64,000 nt of DNA from Candidatus Thorarchaeota archaeon (GCA_016839345.1 JAEOUL010000108.1:23916-87915), one strand, 5' to 3'; positions 8,191-17,753 are shown, counted from the first letter of the stretch. Notes: generated by a model from the sequence alone, not told the origin. A program made the numbers and translations.

Positions 8191-8502
8191 ATGAAACGCT
8201 GGTTAATGGATATCCTTGCATGTCCTGTGAGTGATTGTAGAAGTGAACTCCAGTTGGAAGTCTACACATCTCACAACATGGATGTAGATGGTGAGGAGAT
8301 CGAAGAGATTGATGAGGCGTTGATCACATGTCCCAAATGTGGAAGATGGTATCCAGTTATTGACGGAATTGCTTGCATGCTTCCTGACAACCTCAGGATG
8401 GATGGTAAGCAGAGGAAAGAGGAAACTGCATTTCTTGAACGGTGGAAGAATCGGATTGCTTCTGAAATCAAAGAGAATGGTGTTCCTTTTGGCCTGACTT
8501 GA
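8191..8502 (+). CDS. Trm112-like zinc-binding protein
   Basis: The protein is about 103 residues from the ATG at 8191, which has a GGAG ribosome-binding site 8 bases upstream; a GTG at 8182 overlaps that site and is less likely. It begins MKRWLMDILACPVSDCRSEL and continues with CPKCGRWYPVIDGIACMLPD, the pattern of Trm112p/UPF0434: a zinc knuckle from two cysteine pairs followed by the IDGI-x-ML ending. Trm112 proteins activate several class I methyltransferases acting on tRNA, rRNA and release factors by a shared docking surface. Eukaryotic and archaeal Trm112 carry an inserted helical region, and the stretch with EEIEEIDEAL fits that. The 3' end is 10 bases before tRNA-Gln. Confidence 0.85.
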   Translation: MKRWLMDILACPVSDCRSELQLEVYTSHNMDVDGEEIEEIDEALITCPKCGRWYPVIDGIACMLPDNLRMDGKQRKEETAFLERWKNRIASEIKENGVPFGLT

Positions 8503-8511
8503 TTGAACACT

Positions 8512-8587
8512 AGCCCCGTGGTGTAGCGGCCAAGCATAGCGGGTTTTGGCCTCGCTGACGGAGGTTCAAATCCTCCCGGGGCTACCA
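8512..8587 (+). tRNA. tRNA-Gln (anticodon TTG)
   Basis: A full cloverleaf can be drawn. The acceptor arm AGCCCCG pairs with CGGGGCT. The anticodon arm GCGGG/CTCGC encloses loop TTTTGGC with anticodon TTG. The T arm is GGAGG-TTCAAAT-CCTCC. Discriminator base A is followed by an encoded CCA at 8585-8587. There is no intron. It lies just downstream of the Trm112-like gene and may be co-transcribed with it. Eukaryote-like archaea usually charge it through GluRS plus GatDE transamidation, but no such gene is in the window. Confidence 0.95.
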
Positions 8588-8603
8588 CTTTCACAAATAA
8601 CTG

Positions 8604-9455
8604 TTATTTTTCTTTAGGAGGGAGTCCCTCTCCACTGTTAGACATTTGGACCCTAAAAAGACGCTTCACATGTGAGAGAACCAGACGGTCACCGTTCACG
8701 AGTACATCAATATCGATATAGTCATGAAGTCCTGAGGTTGAAATCTTCTTCTCTAAAACCGCCTGAACTTGAAACACTCCTGCGGGATTATCCATGGCAA
8801 CGGTTATTCTCAGTGGTTTACTTTCACCGTGTTCAGGAATGACATTATTGATTGCCATTGCACTCACAGAGTGAATATCGACCTTACCTTTCTGGAATGG
8901 GACTGTTGTACGACCTTTTGTCATGTCACAACCGTCACCAAGTTTAGCAATTCCAGCTTCAAAAGTCAGACATTGTGTATCATCATCATGTGCATAGATT
9001 CCATGAAGAATGAATGAAAGAATGTCTGTGGCCATTGCAGGGTCGTCGTAGATGTCCATCAACTTGGACTCGAGAATTGGACTGGCTAGATTGACCGATG
9101 CTTGATTGTGCTCATTTCTATGAACTACCATCCCAATATCATGAAGATATGTTGATGCAAGAACTACAAGACGAGCATCATCAGTGTCACCGATTCCCTC
9201 TGCTACAACATTAGGTCTGAATGTTTGATTAAGAATGTCAAATACTTTCAATGCATTCCAAGTGGCCACTTCAGCATGAACTGCACCATGATCTGTATAG
9301 CCTAAACGTGATACAGCCATACGATTTGCTGACCGAAGATAGGATTGAACCTTCGGAGACCCTGTCAGGTATTGATACATCTCTAAAGCACGGGACTCGT
9401 CAGTCAGTAAATCGCGTGCCCGTATATTCTCTCGTTGTAAGATTTTCGTATTCAT
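8604..9455 (-). CDS. HD-domain metal-dependent phosphohydrolase
   Basis: The 283-residue protein has an HD domain: a first metal histidine in DHGAVHAEVATWNALKV, the HD pair in ASTYLHDIGMVVHR, and a later histidine in FILHGIYAHDDD. These residues bind one or two divalent metals and hydrolyse phosphate esters or (d)NTPs. About 80 C-terminal residues after the HD domain form an extra beta-rich part of unknown role. The substrate cannot be deduced. It is a single gene convergent with tRNA-Gln, with 16 bases between their ends. The start at 9455 begins MNTKILQRENIRARDLL. Family is confident, reaction unknown. Confidence 0.85.
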   Translation of the reverse strand: MNTKILQRENIRARDLLTDESRALEMYQYLTGSPKVQSYLRSANRMAVSRLGYTDHGAVHAEVATWNALKVFDILNQTFRPNVVAEGIGDTDDARLVVLASTYLHDIGMVVHRNEHNQASVNLASPILESKLMDIYDDPAMATDILSFILHGIYAHDDDTQCLTFEAGIAKLGDGCDMTKGRTTVPFQKGKVDIHSVSAMAINNVIPEHGESKPLRITVAMDNPAGVFQVQAVLEKKISTSGLHDYIDIDVLVNGDRLVLSHVKRLFRVQMSNSGEGLPPKEK

Positions 9456-9553
9456 TCAGACCATCTCTAGGAGGACAGTGATTGAGCCCAATTTGTTTGA
9501 TAAGAGTTACTAACTGACACAACTACTCTGGTATTGTAATGGAGGAGGAACCT

Positions 9554-9574
9554 AGAAAGGCAAAATGCCTTTCT
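9554..9574 (-). terminator. Hairpin at the stop codon of the DOMON/FKBP-like gene
   Basis: An 8-bp perfect inverted repeat, AGAAAGGC with GCCTTTCT separated by 5 bases, begins at the stop codon (9573-9575) of the large surface-protein gene. It could end or protect the 3' end of its mRNA. No long T-run follows, so it is not a classical archaeal terminator. Confidence 0.35.
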
Positions 9575-12554
9575 ATAAGTCACCGGCCTCTTCCTGAATT
9601 GATAACAGGATTCGGTCAGTGGCTGTGGTCGCCTTCTGGATTGTCTTTAGATAGTCTTGACGAGATTTCTCGAATGCTGCACGACTGATCCTCTGTTTCT
9701 TCTTCCTGAGAAGAAGTTGGCGGAGTCCAGCTTTTGCACCTTCAATACGTTCATCTTGAAGCTCGAGCTGAGCCACAAGATCACGATACCGAGGCCCATA
9801 GCTAATCATTTCATCTCTGAGATGTGGAAGGTTATCATCAATCTCATCAATCTGTTGCTTTAGGTCTCGCTCTCGAATCATATACTCGCGCTTCTTGACC
9901 TTGCCTCTCCTCCGAGCAGCTTCAAGCTTCTCTAAGTCCATATTGAGGGCAGTCTTCCTTGAGTAGAAATTAGCAAACTCAGAAAGCAGCTCTGAGGGGG
10001 CTCCAATCTGGCGTGGTTTTGAATCCTCGATGTCTTCGTCTTCTCGGGGGCCAGTAACTTCCTCAGGCAACTCGATTTTTCTACGAGTCACATAGATTAG
10101 ACTGATAATACCGATCAGTAATGCGAAAATTGTAGGTCGGGCAGCTGCTCCTAATGTTGTCTGATATACAACTTCAAACGAAACAGGATTTCTGTTCGTT
10201 GTATTATATATCAGGTATTTGATTGTAGTATCAAACACGCCATACGCTGTACGATAACCATCTGTTGCTTCTACGAGAGCGACTGAAGCTGTCATTATGA
10301 TGTCTATCTCATGTTTACGGATGAGTATATCTGACAGCAAAGCTTGGGGCAATCTCAACCTATTTCCGTTATCAGCAGCCTCTTGGTAACTACTAGCTTG
10401 GACAATATAATCAATTTCAAATGTATATTTTAAATTCGACAAAAGTCCTTGCCCAAATCTATCCTGCTGGAGGTTCACAGTAACCTCAGTGGATTCATTG
10501 AAGTTTCCAACGTCTATGTTTTGCTGCGACCGTGCAAGCATGCCAACTTCATCATGTATGATGATTCTAGTAGAATATGCAGGAATTGTAAAATCAACAG
10601 AACTCAATACTCCTGCACCAATGTTGTCCAGTGTAATAATTTCTCTATAAGTCAACCAACCCCAAGCATCAATGATGATTGTTGTCTTTCGATCAGCTAC
10701 AACGTTGCTAGAGTAGATTCGTAGATACACACTGAAACTGGTTTCGGTGAAGGGAACCACGTTGGTTGTTTCGGAATCAGGTGATTCTTCTCCCGGTATG
10801 AGAGAACCTCCTCCCTCGAAAGTGAGCGAGAAACTTGCGCTTCTAATGATAGTTGAAAGGAGTGGGTATTTCAAGAACTCAAGTCGATATTCCCACTCTG
10901 TAGTGTCTGACACCCAGAAGAGAGAAGTCATGTACATTGTTGTTTCAAATTTGTATGACTCTTGGAAATCGATTGGGTCATTGAAAAACAATCTCCAATG
11001 GAACATGTCATTTGAATCAGCCATACGCAAGACAATTATCTCGTTATCATCTGAATCAGCGGCAGTCATTGACAGAAATTTCCCGGAATATCTGACTGGC
11101 AAGTATATGTCAATGGAATTGATGGGCGCGGAACCATTATTGATGACCGTATATGAATCAACGACTCTTGACCCAAAGTGTTCTCGTACACCAAAGGTCC
11201 TTGACACATCCACCTTCATTCCTAAAAAGGGGATATATGGTGTGCTGAGTTGTATATTCACAGTTGCTAAACCAAAAGCTTTCGAAGGATCATATGCCCT
11301 GAATGTTAATGTGTGCAATCCTTCATCATAGGATGATAAATCCACATTTGCTTCCCATAATTTTGATCGGAAGTTGTATGTTAGATTCACCCAGCTCTCT
11401 TCATCGTCAATTCGGTAACTTGCATGCTGGACAAAATCATCAGTTGCATTTAGTTTCAATCTAGCAACCCATTCTATGACTTCATCAGGTTCTGGACTGA
11501 CAATGATGATTGTAGGTGGAGCGTTCGGAATTATTTTCACTAATGCTGGTTTAGTCCAGTATGTATGGGAAACTGGGAGCCCATTCAATTCTTCACTATT
11601 CCCAAACATAAAAACGAATGGAAACTGTATTTCTGTGCTATTGAAAAGTGGAATATCGTTGGAATCAGTACTGTTTAGCAGGATGGCGTACTCTAATTGG
11701 GTGTAAGTTCCATTATCGGAACCATCTGCTTGAAGAATCCTTGATTGGTCCAAATCTGGAAGATGCTGAAAGGTACTGGTACCATAGTCATCACTGAATA
11801 TAATTTCACTTTGTTCTGCTGGATTCGTGCCTCTCGAAATACTCCCTCTGAAGATTCGTCTGAGTTCAATCTCGTAGATAAGGTCTAGACCATAGAGATC
11901 ATGAGTAGGTGTGGTATATGCTTCCTCAGCAGGAATGACAAAGTGCCTTACTTCGCCAATTCGCATTCCAATGATGGCATCCTTGTACATCTGAAGTGCA
12001 GCCAAGTCTTGAATAGGTTCAGTCGATGTGATGTCTGGAAAGTCATTTTCTTGAATCACAGAACCGTTTCTGAGACTCAGAATATAGTGAACTGTGACGG
12101 CATCAAGCGGTCCGGCTCGCCAATAATCATCTGGATGGGTTTCACCTGGAGCGTACCCAACAATCACGTCACTGTTATTTAGTCCCGCACTAGAGAATCT
12201 TTCAGAGTAGTTCTGCCATGCAAAGCCAATCCACCCAGAGGTTATAGCTTCAAGTCCAATATACAATACTGTGCCATTATGCTCCAAATATGCTGTGACC
12301 CCTGTAACAGGATCCGTATACTTACGTGCATATTCCCAAGGATCAATTATTCCATCCGCAGAGCCATAGTGATTATCAACAAAAGGTATGGAGAGGTTAG
12401 TTCCTGACTCTGCTAGGGAAGACCCAAAGTCATTGCTCTGAGCCAAGTATTCTGGTTCCAAAGTTTCTGAGATAGGGCTGACCATCATAAAGCTGCTAGT
12501 CAGGAAGAGGGCAAGTAGTAGGAATGTTCCTATCTTTCTATTCAACAGGCTCAA
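9573..12554 (-). CDS. Large membrane-anchored surface protein with DOMON, FKBP-like and Ig-like domains
   Basis: 993 residues. A signal peptide lies near residues 8-28 (GTFLLLALFLTSSFMMVSP). Residues about 58-145 look like a DOMON ligand/haem-binding domain (ADGIIDPWEYARKY, GWIGFAWQN). Residues about 150-236 resemble an FKBP-type peptidyl-prolyl isomerase (MYKDAIIGMRIGEVRHFVIP, then AYTTP and YEIELRRI). An Ig-like repeat lies near 345-445. A long beta-rich part follows, then one membrane helix near 805-828 (IFALLIGIISLIYVTRRK) and a cytoplasmic charged coiled coil of about 150 residues. The bulk is therefore outside the cell. I do not know this combination as a named family. The start is TTG with GGTGAT four bases upstream. 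It probably acts in extracellular protein folding or redox/ligand binding, which is inference. Confidence 0.7.
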   Translation of the reverse strand: MSLLNRKIGTFLLLALFLTSSFMMVSPISETLEPEYLAQSNDFGSSLAESGTNLSIPFVDNHYGSADGIIDPWEYARKYTDPVTGVTAYLEHNGTVLYIGLEAITSGWIGFAWQNYSERFSSAGLNNSDVIVGYAPGETHPDDYWRAGPLDAVTVHYILSLRNGSVIQENDFPDITSTEPIQDLAALQMYKDAIIGMRIGEVRHFVIPAEEAYTTPTHDLYGLDLIYEIELRRIFRGSISRGTNPAEQSEIIFSDDYGTSTFQHLPDLDQSRILQADGSDNGTYTQLEYAILLNSTDSNDIPLFNSTEIQFPFVFMFGNSEELNGLPVSHTYWTKPALVKIIPNAPPTIIIVSPEPDEVIEWVARLKLNATDDFVQHASYRIDDEESWVNLTYNFRSKLWEANVDLSSYDEGLHTLTFRAYDPSKAFGLATVNIQLSTPYIPFLGMKVDVSRTFGVREHFGSRVVDSYTVINNGSAPINSIDIYLPVRYSGKFLSMTAADSDDNEIIVLRMADSNDMFHWRLFFNDPIDFQESYKFETTMYMTSLFWVSDTTEWEYRLEFLKYPLLSTIIRSASFSLTFEGGGSLIPGEESPDSETTNVVPFTETSFSVYLRIYSSNVVADRKTTIIIDAWGWLTYREIITLDNIGAGVLSSVDFTIPAYSTRIIIHDEVGMLARSQQNIDVGNFNESTEVTVNLQQDRFGQGLLSNLKYTFEIDYIVQASSYQEAADNGNRLRLPQALLSDILIRKHEIDIIMTASVALVEATDGYRTAYGVFDTTIKYLIYNTTNRNPVSFEVVYQTTLGAAARPTIFALLIGIISLIYVTRRKIELPEEVTGPREDEDIEDSKPRQIGAPSELLSEFANFYSRKTALNMDLEKLEAARRRGKVKKREYMIRERDLKQQIDEIDDNLPHLRDEMISYGPRYRDLVAQLELQDERIEGAKAGLRQLLLRKKKQRISRAAFEKSRQDYLKTIQKATTATDRILLSIQEEAGDL

Positions 12555-12747
12555 TACGAATCACCGTAATTTCATTTGGGGGTTTTTGTCCAGCGGTTTC
12601 AGATTCCACTAGACGGGGAATTGTCCGCTCGAGCTTCTGGTTTGTTATTATAGATTTCGGATGTTGAAAGCTTGCACAAACTTTGATTTTCCCCCGAAAA
12701 GGTCAAAACTGAAATGAAATGCAGACATCTAAGGAAGTGACTCGTCT

Positions 12748-13785
12748 TTGATTACAATCCTTATTGCAGTCTTGGTTTCATTCGTGATTGTAGTCTTGTT
12801 TATGCCAGGAGCAATCAGAATGCTTCGGGAGAAGGGATTGGTTGGTACTGATGTCCATAAACCTGATAGACCCGATGTTCCCAAAGGCGGTGGCTTCATA
12901 GTCTTATTTGCAATCGTATCAGGATTGCTAGTTGTAATGGGATTAACTACTTTTCAAGCTCAAGCTGATATTCGTGAAGGATTATTTGCAGCCTTGGTGT
13001 CTATACTCATGGCAGGAATCATTGGTTTACTTGATGACTCCTTTGATTTCAAGAATAGAACAAAAGTGGCTCTACCTTTAGTTGCTTCAATTCCAATGAT
13101 TGTTGTCAGTGTTGGAACTCCCACAATGTCGATACCCTTCATTGGAACTATCAATTTTGGAATATTATATGCACTATTGATTGTACCACTCATGATGACA
13201 TTCATTGTGGACTCCACCAATATGTATGGGGGTATGAATGGCCTTGAGGCAGGTCTCAGCGCAATCAATGCTTCAGCAATTGTCCTGTATATCATAGCCG
13301 GTACTATCATAACAGGTCAAGAAATGACGACTGCATTGACTGATTCAGGGACTGTGGCAGCCTCTCTTCTTGGAGCCTCAATCGCATTTCTGATTTTCAA
13401 TAAATATCCCGCAAAGGTTCTGCCTGGTGATGTTGGTAGGCTTCCACTTGGAGCTGCAATGGCGTCAGCAATAATTCTTGGAAACATGGACCGATTAGCA
13501 ATAATATTGTATACGCCATTTTTGATTAACTTCGTTCTCTATCTTGTATATCGTTTCTATGTCAGAAGGAGGAACATTGAGTATGTTAAATTCGCTTCCG
13601 CAAGAGAAGATGGAACCTTGGAAGTCGCAGGCCCTTTCACAATGTATTGGATTTTCCCGTACATTTCAAAGAGAATTACTGAAAAACGGAATGTGCTGCT
13701 GCTTCTATTGTTGCAAGCGGCGATAGCATACGGAGCTGTTACGATTCTTCTCTTCGGTTTACCGATAGAAATGATATTCTTCTAG
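12748..13785 (+). CDS. UDP-GlcNAc:dolichyl-phosphate GlcNAc-1-phosphate transferase-like (AglH/ALG7 family)
   Basis: The 345-residue, roughly ten-helix membrane protein belongs to the MraY/WecA/GPT family. It shows KPDRPDVPKGGGFIVL, GIIGLLDDSFDFKNRTK with the paired aspartates, NMYGGMNGLEAGLSAI and LPGDVGRLPLGAAM. The NxxxGxNGLE segment is typical of the eukaryote/archaeal GPT branch. It should attach GlcNAc-1-P (or a related sugar) to dolichyl phosphate as the first step of N-glycan assembly at the cytoplasmic membrane. The start is a TTG at 12748 with GGAAGTGA upstream. Its stop overlaps the end of convergent top6A by four bases. Confidence 0.88.
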   Translation: MITILIAVLVSFVIVVLFMPGAIRMLREKGLVGTDVHKPDRPDVPKGGGFIVLFAIVSGLLVVMGLTTFQAQADIREGLFAALVSILMAGIIGLLDDSFDFKNRTKVALPLVASIPMIVVSVGTPTMSIPFIGTINFGILYALLIVPLMMTFIVDSTNMYGGMNGLEAGLSAINASAIVLYIIAGTIITGQEMTTALTDSGTVAASLLGASIAFLIFNKYPAKVLPGDVGRLPLGAAMASAIILGNMDRLAIILYTPFLINFVLYLVYRFYVRRRNIEYVKFASAREDGTLEVAGPFTMYWIFPYISKRITEKRNVLLLLLLQAAIAYGAVTILLFGLPIEMIFF

Positions 13786-14834
13786 AGTAGTTTATCAGAA
13801 AGGTAAGTATCAACAACAAAATCCATACCATACCTACTGAAGGCCTGTTGTTCAGCTTTACATCGTATTTGCTGGAATTCACGAATATAATCCTGCCAGA
13901 GCGAGTCAGAGTATCTCACATCACGAGAGAGTTCATCAAGGCGTTTCAGATCAGCATTGTTCATAGATTCAGTTGGTAGTGCATAGTCTGTGATATCTTT
14001 AGGAGTAACACCTATCCACTCTGCTGAAGGTATTGTTAGGTCCTTGATGTGTGCAGCATTCGCACTACCACTAGTGATTACTCTTGCAATATGCATCCCC
14101 CAAGGATCACCATCTGTAAAGATGTAGACAGGTAATTCAAGTGAGGTGTGGAGGTTCCTCATGAGACGTCGTGTGGCTCTAGGGGGTTGTCCTCCAAGTT
14201 GTACTAGGATTGCACTAAATCTGTCCCATGCTCTCGTTTCAATCAGTCTAGAAAACATACCTCCAGATTCCACTGCCAGAATTATCCTCGCATCGGAGTC
14301 AATTGGTTCTGCTGTCATTAATGCGGGTCCGATAGGCAAACCATCAGGACTCACTGTGAGGTCAATCTCTTTTCCTTCATAGCCACGTACAGTATAGTGC
14401 ATCTTGACTTTGCCATATATCGACGAGTGTTCTTCGGGATAGATGCCGAAACTCTCTCGAGGTAGACCTGTAAGACATTCTAAATCTGTTACAATCCTAT
14501 CTGACTCAGACTGGCTATTGAAATCGACTCCAAAGGCTTCAGCTGAATAATAGAGGTCTCTAAGGGAACTGGTTCGTGATGCTTGTATCAGCTCTTTGGC
14601 AAACGCTGCAGCCCAAGTCAATTGAGCGAAGCTTCGAACATGATTCACATTGCTTGAATCACGTATACCAAGAGAAGGACCCAGAACATATTGGTTGATT
14701 GTGTCGTCAAATACAATGTTGTCCGTCTTTCTGTCAGGAATTTCGAGTATGGGAAAGTTTTCGTCAATGATTGGTTGGAGAATTCGCTTACCAAGTTCCT
14801 TCAGAGCTTTCAGAGCATTGTCAGGATTACGCAT
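13782..14834 (-). CDS. top6A: DNA topoisomerase VI subunit A
   Basis: The protein is about 350 residues from the preferred start. It has the Spo11-like winged helix (5Y-CAP) domain followed by a Toprim domain. The Toprim metal-binding residues are visible in IILAVESGGMFSRL and in PVYIFTDGDPWGMHIA (DxD). The upstream reading frame adds 25 residues overlapping top6B, but ATG 14832-14834 gives an ATGCGTAA overlap of 8 bases with the top6B stop, the normal coupling in this operon. The catalytic tyrosine should lie in the N-terminal winged-helix region; the stretch NVNHVRSFAQLTWAAAFAKE is in that domain. It makes transient double-strand breaks and relaxes DNA together with subunit B. Confidence 0.95.
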   Translation of the reverse strand: MRNPDNALKALKELGKRILQPIIDENFPILEIPDRKTDNIVFDDTINQYVLGPSLGIRDSSNVNHVRSFAQLTWAAAFAKELIQASRTSSLRDLYYSAEAFGVDFNSQSESDRIVTDLECLTGLPRESFGIYPEEHSSIYGKVKMHYTVRGYEGKEIDLTVSPDGLPIGPALMTAEPIDSDARIILAVESGGMFSRLIETRAWDRFSAILVQLGGQPPRATRRLMRNLHTSLELPVYIFTDGDPWGMHIARVITSGSANAAHIKDLTIPSAEWIGVTPKDITDYALPTESMNNADLKRLDELSRDVRYSDSLWQDYIREFQQIRCKAEQQAFSRYGMDFVVDTYLSDKLL

Positions 14835-16344
14835 CAGAATCAACCTCAAAGAGTTTCCGTACCAAATCCTCTGTGGAGGGTAAGTTTTCATGTTCAGCAA
14901 GAGCTGCACTGAATCGGACTATCTGTCGAAATGATTTGTTGAATTCGCGCATCTTCTTGGTTTCTCGGAGTGCTCGTTGGACCTTTGTTGTACTTTTACT
15001 GAGCTTCCTTCCAAGTTCCTTGAAAAGATGATGGGCTTCTTCCTCAATTTCAGATATGGAAGCAATGGATTGTTTCCCTGCAGCTTTGAAGGGAATCCTG
15101 GTGGAACAGAGGTGCACAAACAGTCCTACCGGAGCTGCAGTTTGCAAATCGTACCTTGCCCATCTAGTTCTCTTTAAGACTCTCATTAGAATATCATCAC
15201 CTGAGTCGTAGAGAAGAGGAACCCGGTTAGCAAACCGATAGAGGGTGGGAACATCAGATCGAGGAAAATCATCTCCTGTTGCCAAGATAGCCTCAATCAC
15301 AAATGGATTGCCCTGCCATTCACTAGGACCCCTGATTGAATAGCGGGTAAATGAGGTGTTGAAGAGGGTGCTAACAGATTGCAAAAACTGGTTCTTCCCA
15401 ATTGGGCTGAGACATTTGCTGTCAGGTTTTTCAAATCCATCCCAATTACGCAGCGCTGTTCCTAATCGTGTAAGCTCTTCACGTTTGAGTTCACCCACAA
15501 TTTGAGTAGAATTTAGATTCATAAACCTGAGAAATTTTGTTGCAGTTCGAGGACCAATCTTCTGAAAGGAGTTACATAAGAAATCATGGAGTTTCTTTGT
15601 AGTGTCTTTTTGGACCAGTCTTCGAAGCAACTCAATATCTGCAGATCTTGGATGAGGATACGAAATTCTAGTCGGAGGGGGCACGTATTCAGAAAAGCCT
15701 CCAAAGCTCAAATGGATATTATCATCAATATCGAGGTGTATCGTTGCATGGGGTGTTGAAACTGAAGATAAGCGAAGGTAGTCGATAATCCGATCTTGTG
15801 ATCTCTTCAAATCCCCCTTCAATGTAACCTCAACAGTTGTACCAACTTCAGAACGGGGTAGAGCTTTTCTTTCCTCGATGATTGGTTGGTTGTTTTCGAC
15901 ATCAACAAGAAGTCTATAGAATACTCCATCAGACCCTTTAACTCTGGAATGAATAGATATGGGATTATCTGTAGTAATCTGACCGTAAAGAACAGCCATT
16001 GTAACTCCAAGTCCAAAAGTACCCCGCTTCTGTCGATGAGCGTACTTGCTTCCATAGAGAACACGGCCAAAGGCATTGGGAACCTGTTTCGATGGCACCC
16101 CCTCTCCATTATCTGTTACTACGAGTGTGATTGTGTCTGATTCATCACTTTTGATCTTGATTTCGACTATTGGTAGTTTTTGTGCATCTTCACATGAGTC
16201 AAGACTGTTTTCAACTAGCTCTCTAACTGCGGAGTAGACGGCCTGTGTTGGGTTGCCAAAACCGGCCATCTGCCGATTTCTATAGAAAAACTCAGCTGGC
16301 GAGATGCTTTCAAAATTGGCAACATTCGACTTTTGATGATTCAT
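14827..16344 (-). CDS. top6B: DNA topoisomerase VI subunit B
   Basis: The 505-residue GHKL ATPase has the N box in AVRELVENSLDSCEDA, the G1 motif in VVTDNGEGVP, the G2-like KRGTFGLGVTMAVLY, and the transducer domain after residue 230. ATP binding dimerises it and drives gate closure on DNA cleaved by subunit A. Its length is at the short end for the family, with no extra C-terminal domain. It lies upstream of top6A in the standard archaeal order and downstream of the KH-protein gene by 54 bases. The start is the ATG at 16342-16344. Confidence 0.96.
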   Translation of the reverse strand: MNHQKSNVANFESISPAEFFYRNRQMAGFGNPTQAVYSAVRELVENSLDSCEDAQKLPIVEIKIKSDESDTITLVVTDNGEGVPSKQVPNAFGRVLYGSKYAHRQKRGTFGLGVTMAVLYGQITTDNPISIHSRVKGSDGVFYRLLVDVENNQPIIEERKALPRSEVGTTVEVTLKGDLKRSQDRIIDYLRLSSVSTPHATIHLDIDDNIHLSFGGFSEYVPPPTRISYPHPRSADIELLRRLVQKDTTKKLHDFLCNSFQKIGPRTATKFLRFMNLNSTQIVGELKREELTRLGTALRNWDGFEKPDSKCLSPIGKNQFLQSVSTLFNTSFTRYSIRGPSEWQGNPFVIEAILATGDDFPRSDVPTLYRFANRVPLLYDSGDDILMRVLKRTRWARYDLQTAAPVGLFVHLCSTRIPFKAAGKQSIASISEIEEEAHHLFKELGRKLSKSTTKVQRALRETKKMREFNKSFRQIVRFSAALAEHENLPSTEDLVRKLFEVDSDA

Positions 16345-16398
16345 GTATCTCTTGATTGAGTAAGTGTCATAGTCATATTAGAGCAGGTATTACACTCT

Positions 16399-16968
16399 TT
16401 ACAAATCAGTATCTTCCCATAGTTCCGCTCTTTGGCGATTCATTTCTCTTCTCATCTTTTCCAGACGTGAATATACTGCGCTGTGAGGCGCTCCTGAGAT
16501 GAGCATGTCTAAGGCTCTTCGAGCATAATCTAATCCAGGACTCATTCCAATTATTGAAACCGTCTTTCCATAGACTGATATTTTGGTTTCTGTGGTCTGT
16601 TCAATGACTCTCCTCGTGCGACCATTCTCACCTATGATTCGACCCGCTACTCGTTTCATTTGGTTTGGTGAACTTCCGACAACCTCACGTAGTGAAACAA
16701 TAATAAGTTGCATGTCATCATCAATCAGTGATAGTGCGTTCTTGGGACTGAACCCTCGAGCCATCGCACGGATAATATCACGTGCTTTCCAAGCTAGAAC
16801 TGGATCTTCGGTGTTTTGGGGAGCGGTGATTGTTACAATTCCTTCAGGATTGACATCAATTTTGACGTTTGTTAGTTTCTCTACACGCTTTCTTACTTTA
16901 CCATTACGACCTACAATCACACCAACTCGATCGACTGGCACTTTGACTGTTTCATGGTATAGCATCAC
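16399..16968 (-). CDS. KH-domain RNA-binding protein of the Dim2/Pno1 (Krr1) family
   Basis: The 189-residue protein has two KH domains. The first starts VPVDRVGVIVGRNGKVRKRV with the GxxG loop GRNG. The second has RIIGENGRTRRVIEQTTETK. The linker RDIIRAMARGFSPKNAL is characteristic of the Dim2/Pno1 family, which in eukaryotes assists 40S subunit maturation near the 3' end of 18S rRNA. Its start overlaps the stop of the RIO1 kinase gene by four bases (ATGA). The same two proteins meet on the pre-40S particle, so the coupling is functionally sensible. Confidence 0.93.
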   Translation of the reverse strand: MMLYHETVKVPVDRVGVIVGRNGKVRKRVEKLTNVKIDVNPEGIVTITAPQNTEDPVLAWKARDIIRAMARGFSPKNALSLIDDDMQLIIVSLREVVGSSPNQMKRVAGRIIGENGRTRRVIEQTTETKISVYGKTVSIIGMSPGLDYARRALDMLISGAPHSAVYSRLEKMRREMNRQRAELWEDTDL

Positions 16969-17753
16969 TGATCACCAACTGATACAATGTGTTTTGTTAT
17001 GATTTCTGGGTCTTCGGTCTTGACACCCAGTTTGCTAAAATAATTGGTCATGTTTTGAATGTCACGGAGTAGGTACCTTTTTGCAAAATCATGGCTAATA
17101 AGAACTGCCTGTGAAACATCGATAATAATTGGTCCATCCAGCCATAATATGTTAAACTCGCTCAAGTCAGCATGTACAAGACCAGCTTCAGTATAACTGG
17201 TTTCAATCATATCCATTATTTCATTAAAGACCTTCACTGGAGAGGGAATCTCAACATTCTTCATGAGTGGAGCTGGGAGATTACTCTTGGGGTCTCCAAT
17301 GAACTCCATGATGAGAACATTACGCTCAATATCTAGAGGTTTAGGAACTCGAATACCAGCGTTATAGAATCTGTGCAGGTTCTTGTATTCTTTTGTTGCC
17401 CACTGCGGAATCAACGACCGACTTCGTCTTCTAACCCTCTTGAATCTGGGGTCTCCAACGATATATTCTAGCATGAAATCAGTTTCAGCTGTGGACATTC
17501 TGTAAATCTTGACTGCCAAAGGATTTCCGTCTGCATCTTCACCACGGTATACATTGGCTTCTTTTCCTGTGCTAATCACACCGTGAAGTGCATGGATAGC
17601 TCCTCGATTGAGGAGTTTGTATAGAGTCTTCAGAGTGGGTGGGTCGATGACTCCCTCGACCACCTTAAACTCATCCACATCTTTTCGTCGTTTCATCTTA
17701 CGGCGATCAAGCTTAGACAAGATTTGCTCATGTTCTTTGTCAGCTCGTTTCAA
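16965..17753 (-). CDS. rio1: RIO1-type serine protein kinase/ATPase
   Basis: 262 residues. The RIO nucleotide loop is ISTGKEANVYRGED, followed by the lysine in PLAVKIYRM. The catalytic loop is LVHADLSEFNILWLD and the metal-binding aspartate is in IIIDVSQAVLISH. This set matches RIO1 (STGKEANVY) rather than RIO2, which would carry an N-terminal winged helix. It acts in small-subunit maturation. The start is a TTG at 17751-17753 with only a weak ribosome-binding site. It is coupled to the KH protein downstream and follows aIF1A. Confidence 0.95.
   Translation of the reverse strand: MKRADKEHEQILSKLDRRKMKRRKDVDEFKVVEGVIDPPTLKTLYKLLNRGAIHALHGVISTGKEANVYRGEDADGNPLAVKIYRMSTAETDFMLEYIVGDPRFKRVRRRSRSLIPQWATKEYKNLHRFYNAGIRVPKPLDIERNVLIMEFIGDPKSNLPAPLMKNVEIPSPVKVFNEIMDMIETSYTEAGLVHADLSEFNILWLDGPIIIDVSQAVLISHDFAKRYLLRDIQNMTNYFSKLGVKTEDPEIITKHIVSVGDQ

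Noticed and set aside
10747..11331. 194-codon plus-strand frame opposite the DOMON/FKBP-like gene
   Set aside because: It lies inside the much longer minus-strand gene with clear domains and has no independent support.
14835..14909. 25-residue upstream extension of Top6A
   Set aside because: It lies entirely within top6B; ATG 14832-14834 gives the common 8-base stop/start overlap.
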